DNA of 49,017 bases from DATNBU01 sp964476185 (GCA_964476185.1 CAYYZO010000022.1:1-49017), one strand, 5' to 3'. Shown: positions 23,249 through 32,715, counted from the first letter of the stretch. Program-made: numbers and translations. The notes: a model not told the origin generated them from the letters alone.

Positions 23249-25792
23249 ATGTCTCTCTGCGTTCCCGCCGCTTCCGTGCGCCGCTTCGCGGCGTCGCTTC
23301 GCGTTGCCGTCGCGACGACCGCCTGGCTCGTGTGCGCGCCGGACTGCGCCGTGGCGCTCGACCGCCCGGCCGCCGAGCCGTTCCTCGGCCTGCCGGAGAA
23401 TCCGGCGCTCGCCTCGGCGACGCCGTGGGATGTCGAGGTCGCCTACCCGAACCTCGAGTTCGACGATCCGGTGTTCGTGCTGGCCGAGCCCGGCGCGAAT
23501 CGCCTGTGGGTCGCCGAGCGCGAGGGGCGGATCGTGTCGTTCGAGGACGACGCGGCCGCGACGGGGCTGCGCGTCGTCCTCGACCTCCGCGACGCGACGC
23601 TCGGCGACGGCGACTCGGGCATGCTCTCGCTCGCGTTCCATCCCGATTACGGCGAAGCAGGCGCGGGCGGCGAGGGCCGGGTCTTCGTCGCGTACGCCAG
23701 GATCGAGCCGGACGACGAGACGGCGCCGCTGCGCTTCCGCCTCTCGCGCTTCGACGTCGATCGCGGGACCGGCGTCGCGGACCCGTCGAGCGAGACGATC
23801 CTCATCGAACAGGTCGACCAGCACGTGTGGCACCAGGGCGGCGCGCTGTTCTTCCACCCCGTCGACGGCTTCCTGTACGTCAGCGTCGGCGACGAGGGCG
23901 GCGGTCGCTGCATCTTCAACAACTGCCAGCGGATCGACAACGACCTGTTTTCCGGGGTGCTGCGCCTCGACGTCGATTGCCGGCCGGGAGTCAGCCATCC
24001 GCCGCCGCGCCAGCCGAAGACCGGAACGACCGCGGGCTACTGCATTCCCGACGACAACCCGTTCGTCGGCGTCCCCGGCGTGCTCGAGGAGTTCTACGCC
24101 CTGGGCCTGCGCAGCCCGCATCGCATGACGCACGATCCGGTCGACGACCTGGTCTGGATCGGCGAGGTCGGCCAGACCGGGCGCGAGGAGATCGACGTCC
24201 TCGCGCCAGCGGCGAACTTCCAGTGGAACGTGATGGAGGGCACGATCCCGTTCGTGAACGCCCCGCCGGCGCCGGAGAACCCGATCGGCGTCTGGACGCC
24301 GCCCGTCCTCGACTATGATCGCGAAACCGGCGGCACGGTGATCGGCGGGTACGTCTATCGCGGCAGGGCGCTGCCCGCGCTCGAGGGCCGCTACGTGTAC
24401 GGCGACTTCCTGAACGGCCGGATCTGGGCGCTGCAGTACGCCCGGGGCGCCGGCGGGGTCACCGTGCTCTCGAACGAGGAAATCGTGCGCACGCGGTTTC
24501 GCGGGCGCACGGACGGGATCACGTCCTTCGGCCTCGACCGCGACGGCGAGATCCTCGTCCTCACGCTCGGCGAACGCGCGCGCCTGCACCGGATCGTCCC
24601 GTCGCGGCCCGATGGCGGCGAACTTCCCGCGACGTTGTCGCAGGCGCACCTGTTCGAGGACCTCGCGACGCTCGATCCCGTCGATGCGCTCGTGCCGTAC
24701 GACGTCCGGGTGCCGCTCTGGTCCGACGGAACCTTCAAGCGGCGATGGGTGGCCGTGCCGTCCGGGCAGACGATCGGTTACTCGGCGCGCCGTCCGTGGG
24801 GCTTCCCCGACGGATCGGTGTTCGTGAAGCATTTCGAACTCGCGACCGACGCGGCGAAGCCCGACGAGCGGCGTCGCCTCGAGACCCGCGTGCTCGTGCG
24901 TCGCGCGGGCGGCGGCGTCTACGGCGTCACGTACCGATGGCGCGACGACGGCAGCGACGCCGACCTCGTGCTGGCGTCGCGCACGCAAGACCTCGTCGTG
25001 CGGGATGCCGGAGGGGTCCAGCGCGTGCAGCGTTACCTGTACCCGGGGCCAAGCGACTGCGAGGCGTGCCACGCCGGGCAGGCCGGCCCGGTGCTCGGCC
25101 TGCGTGCAAGGCAGTTCGCTTCGCCCACCGGCGAAGGAGACCAGCTGGAGGCATTCGCCGCCGCCGGCTTCTTCGACGTCGGCCCGTCGGGTCTCTCGCG
25201 CGAAGCCATCCCGCCTTATGCGGCGCTCGCGGACGTCGGCGCCCCGGCGGAACTTCGCGTGAGGTCCTATCTCGACGCGAACTGCGCGCATTGCCACGGC
25301 GGGCAGGACCTCGACCGCTCGCTGTGGGATGCGCGCATCACGACGCCGCTCCACCACCAGGGAATCGTCCTCGGGGAGCCACTCGGCGACTACGGCAGCG
25401 AGGCGTTCCGTATCGTCGCGCCGGGCGACCCCGACCATTCGGCCATGTGGCTGCGTACCGCGACCACGGCCGCCGGCCTGCGCATGCCGCCGCTCGCGCG
25501 TTCGGAGCGCGACGAGGAATTCCTCGGCGTGCTCGCCGGTTGGATCGCCGGGCTCGATCCGGCCGACCTGCCGATGCCGGTTTGCGGCGACGTCGTCGAG
25601 CCGTGGGACGAGGTGACGGCGGGCGATGCGCTGATCGTGCTGCGGGCGTCGGTGGGACTCGTGTCGTGCCGGGGGTGCGTGTGCGACGTCGATCGCAACG
25701 GCAGCGTCGTGGTCACCGACGCGCTGCGGGTGCTGCGCGAGGCTGTGGGCATGACGAACGCCACGGACTGTGCCCCTTGCGTGCTGCCGTAA
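23249..25792 (+). CDS. Secreted sugar dehydrogenase-like / diheme cytochrome / dockerin-like protein
   Basis: ATG at 23249 gives 847 residues. Order: signal peptide (about 1-37); a six-bladed PQQ-type glucose/sorbosone dehydrogenase propeller (about 40-450) with GDSGMLSLAFHPDY, HQGGALFFHP and LRSPHRM; then a region like SO2930-type diheme cytochromes, starting LSQAHLFEDL and PLWSDGTFKRRW, with two heme c sites, C604-E-A-C607-H608 and C679-A-H-C682-H683. The C-terminus (about 784-847) is a cysteine-bounded dockerin-like repeat (DALIVLRASVG and DVDRNGSVVVTDALRVLR). The likely role is periplasmic or surface oxidation of a sugar or alcohol, passing electrons through the hemes. PQQ itself is not shown. 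The frame remains open 1.8 kb upstream, but the signal peptide fixes the start. Confidence 0.85.
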   Translation: MSLCVPAASVRRFAASLRVAVATTAWLVCAPDCAVALDRPAAEPFLGLPENPALASATPWDVEVAYPNLEFDDPVFVLAEPGANRLWVAEREGRIVSFEDDAAATGLRVVLDLRDATLGDGDSGMLSLAFHPDYGEAGAGGEGRVFVAYARIEPDDETAPLRFRLSRFDVDRGTGVADPSSETILIEQVDQHVWHQGGALFFHPVDGFLYVSVGDEGGGRCIFNNCQRIDNDLFSGVLRLDVDCRPGVSHPPPRQPKTGTTAGYCIPDDNPFVGVPGVLEEFYALGLRSPHRMTHDPVDDLVWIGEVGQTGREEIDVLAPAANFQWNVMEGTIPFVNAPPAPENPIGVWTPPVLDYDRETGGTVIGGYVYRGRALPALEGRYVYGDFLNGRIWALQYARGAGGVTVLSNEEIVRTRFRGRTDGITSFGLDRDGEILVLTLGERARLHRIVPSRPDGGELPATLSQAHLFEDLATLDPVDALVPYDVRVPLWSDGTFKRRWVAVPSGQTIGYSARRPWGFPDGSVFVKHFELATDAAKPDERRRLETRVLVRRAGGGVYGVTYRWRDDGSDADLVLASRTQDLVVRDAGGVQRVQRYLYPGPSDCEACHAGQAGPVLGLRARQFASPTGEGDQLEAFAAAGFFDVGPSGLSREAIPPYAALADVGAPAELRVRSYLDANCAHCHGGQDLDRSLWDARITTPLHHQGIVLGEPLGDYGSEAFRIVAPGDPDHSAMWLRTATTAAGLRMPPLARSERDEEFLGVLAGWIAGLDPADLPMPVCGDVVEPWDEVTAGDALIVLRASVGLVSCRGCVCDVDRNGSVVVTDALRVLREAVGMTNATDCAPCVLP

Positions 25793-25815
25793 ACGGAAGC
25801 GGGTCCCGAGCGTGT

Positions 25816-28146
25816 TCAGTCGCCGGCCGCTTCTGCGACGGGCTCGCCCGGTGATTCCTCGGCCGCGGCCGCCGGCTGCGGTTCGGCCGCTTCCGGGAAT
25901 TCCTCGCGCTCCGGCTCGGCCTCGAGGTCGACGTCCTGGCCGGCGGCGACGAGCGCGACGGCCGGCAGCCGTTCCAGCAGGCCTTCGATGCGCTCGTTGA
26001 ACGGGTCGACGATGCGCTCGCGTCGGAAGCGCAGCGGAAGGAACACGATCGAAGCATCCTCGCAGCGGCCGGCGAGCACGTCGGCCGTCAGGTCCGTCAG
26101 GATCTCCACCTCGGCGTCGATGCGCACTTCCGCAAGCACCGTGCGCAGCCGTTCGGCTGTCTTCTCGCGCGTCTCGACGCGGCTCCACGCGAGCACGCGG
26201 ATGCTCGCCCGACGCCACTCCTTCGCGCGCGTCATCATGTAGGCGAGCAGCAGCATCAGCCGGCCGCTCGGCGTGTCGGCCCACCAGACGTCGATGCGGC
26301 GCGAGGTCGGCGTGCGCTCCAGCGCGGGCGTCCAGTCGTCGCCGTGGGACTTGAGGACGACGACGTTGCGCTCCAGCGCGACGGCTGCCTGCAGCGTCTG
26401 CACGTACATCTGGGCGCTGCGCGCCTCTTCGTCGGCGCTCCAGTAGGCGACGTGGTCGAGCCAGTTCAGCAGGATCGTGTTCGCGCGGATCGGCCCGAGG
26501 CCCCACGACTGCACGAGCACGCGCGCGGACTCCTCGAGGTCGCGCGCGGCGACGACGCGCACCGAGACCTCGAGCTCCTCGGCGTGGACTTCCCGGGCCA
26601 GCTCCCGCTCCGCCTCCGCGAGTTCCTCGGGCGTGCCGGGACCGCCGCGGCGGATGCGCACGACGGTCGTCAGCCCGGCCCCGCCCTCGATCCAGACGCC
26701 GAATCGCGTCAGGGAACGGCTGCGTTTGCCGGACTCGGTGAACACGAGCAGGTGCGGCCGCCAGTTGCGAGGGTGCACGGGCTCGGCGGCCATCGACTGC
26801 AGGTTCGTGCGCACGCGCTGGAAGAACACGTCGCGCTGGCTGTCCGCCCAGCCGGCCATGCCGCCGTAGCGCGCGATGTACTGCTGCAGCGCGATCAGGA
26901 TCGCGCCGGCCGCCGCGGCGGCGAACGGGTCGATCATCACCATCGCGACCGCGCACGCGATCGCGCCGACCAGGCTCAGCCGCCAGTGGAACCAGCGGAA
27001 GCGGGGTCGGAACGACGGGCTGGCCGCGCGCGCCTCGAGCGCGGTCGCGTGGTTCAGGAGCCCGTACGAGATCAGGAAGAACATCGAGACGATCGGGGCG
27101 ATCGCGTCGATCCCGCCGACGCTCTCGACCGCGAGCGCGATGGCGAGCGTCAGCAGGACCGCGGCGCGCGGGTTGTTGGCCGGCCCGTGGCCCTTGGCGA
27201 AGCGCTCGAGGGCCGGCAGCGCGCGGTCGGCCGCGACGGCCTGCAGGATGCGCGGCGCGCCGAGGAACGACGCCATCGCGGAGGAGACCGTCGCGGCGAC
27301 GAGGCCGGTGCTCGCGAGCGCGTCGCTCCACGCGACGTGGTGGAACGCGTCGTAGTCCGCGGCGAGGGCGGAGGCTGGGAGGCTGGCTGCGAACAGGAAC
27401 GCCGCGGCGACGTAGACGACGAGCGACACGGCGACGGCCCAGAACGTCCCGCCAGGGATGCTCGAGCCGGGATCGGCGAGGTCGCCGCTCATGCTGACGC
27501 CCTGCGTGAAGCCGGTGACGGCCGGGAAGAACAGAGCGAACAGCGTCCAGAACGGCAGCGTGCCGCCGGACGCGTTCCAGTTCGCGGACAGCGTCTCGAG
27601 CGAGACGCTGCCGGCGGCGCCGACGAAGAACGAGCCGATGCCGAGCACGAGCGCGATCATGATCACGAACTGCAGCCGCGTGGCCCAGTCGGCGCCGAGC
27701 CACGCGAACACGAACAGGACGAGCGTCGTCGCGATCGCGATCCCGGCCGGCGGCAAAGAGGAGTCCGGCGCGAGCAGCGACACCGCTTCGGCGAGACCCA
27801 TGCAGTAGAACGCGACCGAGACGGCCTGCGCGAGGAACAGCACGACGCCGAGCGCGCCGCCGACGTCGGCCCCGAGGCTGCGCGAGATCAGGTAGTAGTC
27901 GCCGCCGCCTTTGACGCGGATGTTGGTCGCGATGGCCGCCAGCGAGGTGCTCGTGACGATCGAGATCGCGTTCGCGAGCGCGATCACGACGAGCGCCTGC
28001 ACGATGCCGGCCTCGCCGACGACGTAGCCGAGGCGCCGGAACAGGATCAGGCCGAGGATGGTCAGGATGCTCGGCGTGAAGACCCCCGCGAAGGTGCCGA
28101 GACCGTTGCGAGGGCGGGAGGCGGCTGGGGAGGTCGACGTGGTCAC
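25816..28146 (-). CDS. APC-superfamily permease, cation-chloride-cotransporter-like
   Basis: This 776-residue protein has twelve predicted helices (about 20-430) and a large cytoplasmic C-domain (about 450-745). Helix 1 reads LGTFAGVFTPSILTILGLILFRRLG and helix 3 IRVKGGGDYYLISRSLG, close to the SLC12-type cation-chloride cotransporters. In those, these helices contain the ion sites. The C-domain LLVFTESGKRSR and a later NILLNW-like segment also match that family. Bacterial and archaeal members probably move Na, K and Cl, but amino acid transport by a related protein is possible. The acidic Pro/Ala-rich tail (about 745-776) is unlike the rest. Start is GTG 28146; no strong ribosome site is visible. 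Confidence 0.8.
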   Translation of the reverse strand: MTTSTSPAASRPRNGLGTFAGVFTPSILTILGLILFRRLGYVVGEAGIVQALVVIALANAISIVTSTSLAAIATNIRVKGGGDYYLISRSLGADVGGALGVVLFLAQAVSVAFYCMGLAEAVSLLAPDSSLPPAGIAIATTLVLFVFAWLGADWATRLQFVIMIALVLGIGSFFVGAAGSVSLETLSANWNASGGTLPFWTLFALFFPAVTGFTQGVSMSGDLADPGSSIPGGTFWAVAVSLVVYVAAAFLFAASLPASALAADYDAFHHVAWSDALASTGLVAATVSSAMASFLGAPRILQAVAADRALPALERFAKGHGPANNPRAAVLLTLAIALAVESVGGIDAIAPIVSMFFLISYGLLNHATALEARAASPSFRPRFRWFHWRLSLVGAIACAVAMVMIDPFAAAAAGAILIALQQYIARYGGMAGWADSQRDVFFQRVRTNLQSMAAEPVHPRNWRPHLLVFTESGKRSRSLTRFGVWIEGGAGLTTVVRIRRGGPGTPEELAEAERELAREVHAEELEVSVRVVAARDLEESARVLVQSWGLGPIRANTILLNWLDHVAYWSADEEARSAQMYVQTLQAAVALERNVVVLKSHGDDWTPALERTPTSRRIDVWWADTPSGRLMLLLAYMMTRAKEWRRASIRVLAWSRVETREKTAERLRTVLAEVRIDAEVEILTDLTADVLAGRCEDASIVFLPLRFRRERIVDPFNERIEGLLERLPAVALVAAGQDVDLEAEPEREEFPEAAEPQPAAAAEESPGEPVAEAAGD

Positions 28147-28248
28147 AGCGGCCGGGTACCGGGAGGAGGGTTCCCGTTCAATCGCACGCGTCCCGACCCG
28201 CGCGAACGTCCGACTCGCCCCTGCGCGGGGTGGACGAAGCGGCGTCGT

Positions 28249-29370
28249 TCACGTCCCGACTCCCGGAGTGTCCGGCTCGAGGTCGTCGAGGGCGACGACG
28301 CGCGAGCGGGGCACGGGGTGGTGGCTGGCCTTGATCCAGCGCAGCCCCATCGTCCCGCGCCGGTGACCGGCCGTGTCGATCCAGTTCGCGAAGCCGCGGT
28401 CCTCGGCCGCGACGACGAGCCGGAACGAACCGTCGGCGCGATAGCGCGTCGTGTGCTTGTTCGTCGTGACCGGCCGGTAGCGGTAATCGAGCGATTCCAT
28501 CCAGACGTTGTTCAGCTGGAAGTTCCAGTACGCGCACTCGGGCGGCGTCGCCTCGACGACGAGCGCCTGGCCGGGGCCGAGTTCCCACCAGCCCATGTAG
28601 AAGTGGATGTTCGGGTCGCCGTGCGCGCCGCCCGTGACCTTCGGGTCCATCTCGAGAATCTCGTTCGGCCGCTCGCGAAATCCGCGCGCCCACCCGGCGA
28701 ACAGGTTCGCGGTGCCCGCGACGTACGCCGCGGCGCCGCGAAGGCCGGATGCGAGTTGCCGGCTCGACAGCGGCGCGGGCGGTCCGCCCTCGCCGAGACG
28801 CTCGAGCCGAAGGTCGGCGGGAACCTCGGTCGTGCGGTCGAGGTAGTTCTGGCGGACGATCAGCATGTTGCAGTCCGGGTCGAGGCGGATCCAGTTTCCA
28901 TCGTGCCGCCGCGCCGAGAGCACGATCTCGAGCCGTCCGTCCGCATTCGTATGGATCTGGTCGCCTTCGAGGTAGCCGCTGCAGCCGGAGCGCGCGTTCG
29001 ATCCGTAGTGTCCGTAGTACGCGCCGATGCCGAGGTACGCGATGGTGCCGCGCGTGCCGTACAGCCGGTACTCGTGCGCGCCGTCGATCGCGGCGTTCTG
29101 GTAGAAGCTGTCGGGGTTGTCGCAGCCGATCTTGGCCGTCTCGTGGCTGAGCCGGTAGAACGTCGGCGCGGTGGGATCGGCGTGCTCGAGGTACTTCTCG
29201 AGCGCCAGGCGGGCGAGCCGCGTCAGGTAGCGATAGCCCTCCGCGCGGTCGAGGTCGTCGCCGGCCAGGTCGGTCGCGACGACGCGCCCGGCGTCCTTCA
29301 GCGCATCGCAGAACTCTTCCCAGAGGCGGCCGCTCGAGATCGCCTCGCGTGCTTCGTCGTCCGTTGCCAT
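28249..29370 (-). CDS. DUF1214 domain protein
   Basis: ATG at 29370 (MATDDEAREA) is preferred to the in-frame upstream codon at 29421. The 373-residue protein has no signal peptide. Its C-terminal part carries the DUF1214 pattern: PPECAYWNFQLNNVWMESLDY, followed by DGSFRLVVAAEDRGFANWIDT and a final LRW. The N-terminal half has HETAKIGCDNPDSFY. Proteins with this domain are common in mycobacteria and in lipid-rich bacteria, often near steroid or lipid enzymes. The reaction is unknown. It lies downstream of the PPOX gene on the same strand (155 bases) and upstream of the permease gene. Confidence 0.8.
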   Translation of the reverse strand: MATDDEAREAISSGRLWEEFCDALKDAGRVVATDLAGDDLDRAEGYRYLTRLARLALEKYLEHADPTAPTFYRLSHETAKIGCDNPDSFYQNAAIDGAHEYRLYGTRGTIAYLGIGAYYGHYGSNARSGCSGYLEGDQIHTNADGRLEIVLSARRHDGNWIRLDPDCNMLIVRQNYLDRTTEVPADLRLERLGEGGPPAPLSSRQLASGLRGAAAYVAGTANLFAGWARGFRERPNEILEMDPKVTGGAHGDPNIHFYMGWWELGPGQALVVEATPPECAYWNFQLNNVWMESLDYRYRPVTTNKHTTRYRADGSFRLVVAAEDRGFANWIDTAGHRRGTMGLRWIKASHHPVPRSRVVALDDLEPDTPGVGT

Positions 29371-29524
29371 GGCTTTCCCGCGAAGGCCGGGACCGTAGCC
29401 CGTGGGCGCACCTGTCGCCATGCGGATGTTCCTGCGTCGGCCGGCGGCGTCAGGCGGAGTCCGCGGGCGCCGGCCGCGCCGCGGAAGGCGGCGCGACCGG
29501 CGGGAAGCGGGCGGGTTCGTGCGT

Positions 29525-30214
29525 TCACGCGGCCCGTTCTCCGGCGCTCGGCCTACGGTAGCGCAGTGCGTGTTCCGGCACCGCCGCGCGCGGCGGCACG
29601 AGCGGGTCGTCGACAGGTGTCCCGGGCACGAGCGCGAGCGGGATCACGCCGGCCCAGACGTCGAGCGCGTGGTCTTCCTCGTCATCGAGAGGACCGCCCA
29701 TGCGCTCCTTCACCGAGACTTCCTCGATCGGGAAGCGCACGACGAGCGTCTGCAGGGCCTCCTCGCGATTCGGCGCGCGGACGTACGACGCCCGGCCCGG
29801 CACGACGTGCTCGACGATCGCGGTGAACACCCGCTCGCGCTCGGCCGGGTCGGTGACGCGCTCGCCCTTGCCGTAGAGCACGACGCAGCGGTAGTTCATC
29901 GAGTGGTGGAACGCCGAGCGCGCCAGCACGAGTCCGTCGACGAGCGTGACCGTGATGCAGCAGACCTCGCCGGCGAGCAGGCCGCGCAACATCCGGTTGC
30001 CCGACGAGCCGTGCAGGTAGATCGCTTCGCCGACGCGAGCGTACGCGGTCGGGATCACGACCGGCGTGCCGCCCGCGACGAACCCGACGTGGCAGACCAG
30101 CCCCTCGTCGAGGATCGCGTGCACGGCCGCGCGGTCGTAGCGCCCACGGACGGCCAGGCGCTTCAGCGTCGTGCGCGGGGTCGGGGTGTACGAGGCGGGT
30201 TCGGTCGTGCTCAT
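29525..30214 (-). CDS. Pyridoxamine 5'-phosphate oxidase-family flavin-binding protein
   Basis: The 229-residue split-barrel protein resembles the NimA-like branch of the PPOX family, which bind FMN and reduce or bind small ligands. The family segments are HVGFVAGGTPVVIPT, YLHGSSGNRMLRGL, and SAFHHSMNYRCVVLYGKG. It is not PdxH itself, because the PLP-site arginines are not seen. It is divergent from a MocR-type regulator with only 71 bases between them and a palindrome in that space. MocR proteins often control PLP-linked or flavin-linked neighbours, so the regulator is the likely controller of this gene. Confidence 0.85.
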   Translation of the reverse strand: MSTTEPASYTPTPRTTLKRLAVRGRYDRAAVHAILDEGLVCHVGFVAGGTPVVIPTAYARVGEAIYLHGSSGNRMLRGLLAGEVCCITVTLVDGLVLARSAFHHSMNYRCVVLYGKGERVTDPAERERVFTAIVEHVVPGRASYVRAPNREEALQTLVVRFPIEEVSVKERMGGPLDDEEDHALDVWAGVIPLALVPGTPVDDPLVPPRAAVPEHALRYRRPSAGERAA

Positions 30215-30268
30215 GGCGTTGCTCCTTGGCCGCCGGCCGGGCTTGCGTCCAGGCCTGATTTACGTAAC

Positions 30269-30282
30269 ACTACAAAAGTAGT
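30269..30282. promoter_or_regulatory. Palindromic operator candidate between PPOX and MocR genes
   Basis: ACTACAAAAGTAGT is an inverted repeat (ACTAC/GTAGT with an AAAA centre). It is in the only A/T-rich stretch of the region, ends 3 bases before the GTG start of the MocR gene and lies 55 bases before the PPOX start. It is a good candidate site for the regulator. Its position implies a leaderless or very short-leader MocR transcript. A weak TTGCGT/TAACAC pair at 30243-30270 could be the plus-strand promoter. Confidence 0.45.
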
Positions 30283-30285
30283 TTT

Positions 30286-31617
30286 GTGACGGCACGTTTT
30301 AGTATCACGGGAGATCGCTCCGACGCAATCGCGCGGAGCATCGAGGACGGCATCGCGTCCGGGCAGCTGGCGGCCGGCGACGCGCTGCCGCCCGTGCGCA
30401 CGCTCGCGGCGACGCTCGGCGTGAGCCCGACGACGGTCGCGGCGGCGTTCCGGATCCTGCGCCAGCGCGGCCTCGTGGCGGGCGAGGGGCGGCGCGGCAC
30501 GCGCGTCGCGCGCCGCGAGATGCCTGTCGCGCGGCTGGCGATCTCGCTGCCGGCCGGCGCCGTGAATCTCTACGACGGCAACCCCGATCCGGATCTGCTT
30601 CCCGATCTCGAGCCGCTGGTGCGAAAGCTCCCGTTCCCGCGCGAGCTGTACGGACAGTCGTGCGTGCTGCCGGAGCTCGGCGCGGTCGGCCGGCGCGTGC
30701 TCGCGGCGGACGGCGTCGAGGCGGCCGCGCTGTCGGTCGTCTCCGGTGCGATGGACGGCATCGAGCGCGTGCTCTCGACTCAGCTTCGGCCCGGCGACCG
30801 CGTCGCGGTCGAGGATCCGGCGTTCGCGGGGCTTCTCGACCTGCTCGGCGTGCTTGCGCTCGTGCCGGTGCCATTTGCGATCGACGACGAAGGCGCGCTG
30901 CCGGACGCGCTCGAGCGCGCGCTCGGCGCCGGCGTCTCCGCCGTGATCGTCACGCCGCGCGCACAGAACCCGACGGGCGCGGCCACGTCGCCGGCGCGCG
31001 CGGCGGAGCTGCGCAAGGTGCTCGACCGCCACCCGGACGTGCTCGTCGTCGAGGACGACCACGCCGCGGCCGTGGCCGGAGTGCCGCTCGCGTCCTTGCA
31101 GTCGAAGAAGCGGGGGCGCTACGCGTACCTGCGCTCGATGGCGAAGGCGCTCGGCCCCGACGTGCGCGTCGCGCTGCTCGCCGGCAGCGAGGACGTCGTC
31201 GCGCGTGTCGAATCGCGGCAGATCGTCGGTATGCGCTGGGTCAGCCGCTTTTTGCAGCGGCTCGTCGTCGCCGCGCTCGAGGACCGCACGACGATGAAGG
31301 CCGTCGCGCACGCGGAGAAGGAGTACGCGCGGCGCCGTGCCTCGGTGATCGACGCGCTCGCGGCCGCGGGAGTGGCTGCGCACGGTCGCAGCGGCATGAA
31401 CGTCTGGATCCCGGTGCGCGAGGAAGGCGTCGCGCTGCAGGCGCTCGCGACGGCGGGGTTCGGCGTCGCGCCCGGCGAACGGTTCCGGCTGAAGAGCGGG
31501 CCGGGGCTGCGCGTGACGGTGTCGCGGCTCGCGGGGGCGGAGGGGCCGCGGTTCGCGGCGGCGACCGGCGAGGTGCTGCGGCCGGCGGCGGCGGCGCGGC
31601 GGACGGCGACGGCGTAG
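30286..31617 (+). CDS. MocR/PdxR-type transcriptional regulator (GntR HTH plus aminotransferase-like domain)
   Basis: 443 residues. The winged helix (about 8-80) includes GDALPPVRTLAATLGVS and the recognition helix TTVAAAFRIL. The rest is a fold-type I aminotransferase-like domain that binds PLP as an effector. It keeps the key residues: QNPTG, VVEDDH, and the Schiff-base lysine in RSMAKALGP followed by R in VRV. Regulators of this type sense PLP or amino-compound complexes. The GTG start at 30286 is adjacent to the palindrome and fits the domain boundary. Its divergent PPOX partner is the probable target. The C-terminal 25 residues are an Ala-rich extension. Confidence 0.88.
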   Translation: MTARFSITGDRSDAIARSIEDGIASGQLAAGDALPPVRTLAATLGVSPTTVAAAFRILRQRGLVAGEGRRGTRVARREMPVARLAISLPAGAVNLYDGNPDPDLLPDLEPLVRKLPFPRELYGQSCVLPELGAVGRRVLAADGVEAAALSVVSGAMDGIERVLSTQLRPGDRVAVEDPAFAGLLDLLGVLALVPVPFAIDDEGALPDALERALGAGVSAVIVTPRAQNPTGAATSPARAAELRKVLDRHPDVLVVEDDHAAAVAGVPLASLQSKKRGRYAYLRSMAKALGPDVRVALLAGSEDVVARVESRQIVGMRWVSRFLQRLVVAALEDRTTMKAVAHAEKEYARRRASVIDALAAAGVAAHGRSGMNVWIPVREEGVALQALATAGFGVAPGERFRLKSGPGLRVTVSRLAGAEGPRFAAATGEVLRPAAAARRTATA

Positions 31618-31635
31618 TCCCGCCGGCTGCTTCGC

Positions 31636-32715
31636 TCAGGACTCTCCCGCGGCCTGCTCGCGCTTCGGCGGGAACACCAGCGACGCGACGACCCCGCCGA
31701 CCAGGATCAGCAGCACCAGCGCGAGCACGTAGAAGTTGTAGCTCTCGCCGAGGAACTGCTTCAGGTAGCTGCCCGACAGCATCTTGACCCCGACGAGCGC
31801 GAGCACGATCGCGAGCGCGACCTCGAGCAGGTGGAAGCGGTTCAGCATCCCCGCCAAGGCGAAGAACAGCGACCGCAGCCCCAGGATCGCGAAGATGTTG
31901 CTCGTGAACACGAGGAACGGGTCTGCCGTGATCGCGAAGATCGCCGGCACCGAGTCGACCGCGAAGATCACGTCGCAGGCCTCGACGACGAGCAGCGCCA
32001 GGAACAGCGGCGTCATCATCAGCGTGCCGGGCGCCGCCGCGGCCACGACCGGGTCGTGGTCGAGCCCGCCGCCGTCGGGGACCGGGACCTCCTTCGAGGC
32101 CTCGCTGCCGGCGCGCACGAAGAAGTGCTCGCCGTGGAAGTGCCGCGTGACCGGCAGGAAGCGGCGCGCGAACTTCACGACCGGGTTGTTGTGCGGGTCG
32201 GGGCTCTCGACGTTGTGCCGGAGCATCCCCCACGCGGTGTAGATCAGGAACGCGCCGAACAGGTAGAGGATCCAGTGGAACTTCGCGATCAGCACGGCGC
32301 CGAGGCCGATCATCGCGCCGCGCATCACGAGCGCACCGAGGATGCCCCAGAACAGCACGCGGTGCTGGTAGATGCCCGGCACCCCGAACGACGAGAAGAT
32401 CACCGCCATCACGAACAGGTTGTCGACGCTCAGCGAGAGCTCGATCACGTAGCCGGTCACGTACTTGAGCGCGGCCTGCGCGCCGCCGTTCATCGAGCGG
32501 TCGACGGGGTCGATCGTGGTGCCGAGCCCGACCCAGTGGCCGTCGTAGGCGAAGTAGATGAAGACCGTGAACGCGAGCGCCAGCGACATCCACAGGACCG
32601 ACCAGGCCATCGCCTCGCGGACCGAGATGACGTGCGCCTTGCGGTTGAAGACGCCGAGGTCGAGCGCGAGCAGCGCGACGATGAGGGCCAGGAAACCGGT
32701 GTAGAGCCAGAACAT
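31636..32715 (-). CDS. TerC-family integral membrane protein
   Basis: ATG at 32715 (MFWLYTGFLALIVALLALDLG) with GAGGAA upstream gives 359 residues and about nine helices. The family acidic sites are present: IELSLSVDNLFVMAVIF in helix 4 and VVEACDVIFAVDSVPAIFAITADPF later. TerC proteins (Alx/TerC) are linked with tellurite resistance and, in recent work, with manganese export and metal loading of secreted enzymes. A long same-frame upstream extension is antisense to the ankyrin gene and is not real. The middle loop (about 180-220) is longer than average and hydrophilic. No ter partner genes are nearby. Confidence 0.9.
   Translation of the reverse strand: MFWLYTGFLALIVALLALDLGVFNRKAHVISVREAMAWSVLWMSLALAFTVFIYFAYDGHWVGLGTTIDPVDRSMNGGAQAALKYVTGYVIELSLSVDNLFVMAVIFSSFGVPGIYQHRVLFWGILGALVMRGAMIGLGAVLIAKFHWILYLFGAFLIYTAWGMLRHNVESPDPHNNPVVKFARRFLPVTRHFHGEHFFVRAGSEASKEVPVPDGGGLDHDPVVAAAAPGTLMMTPLFLALLVVEACDVIFAVDSVPAIFAITADPFLVFTSNIFAILGLRSLFFALAGMLNRFHLLEVALAIVLALVGVKMLSGSYLKQFLGESYNFYVLALVLLILVGGVVASLVFPPKREQAAGES

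Noticed and set aside
23165..27703. 1512-residue open frame on the minus strand
   Set aside because: It runs antisense through the dehydrogenase gene and part of the permease gene, has Arg-rich shadow composition and no domain; the genes in the other frames have clear motifs.
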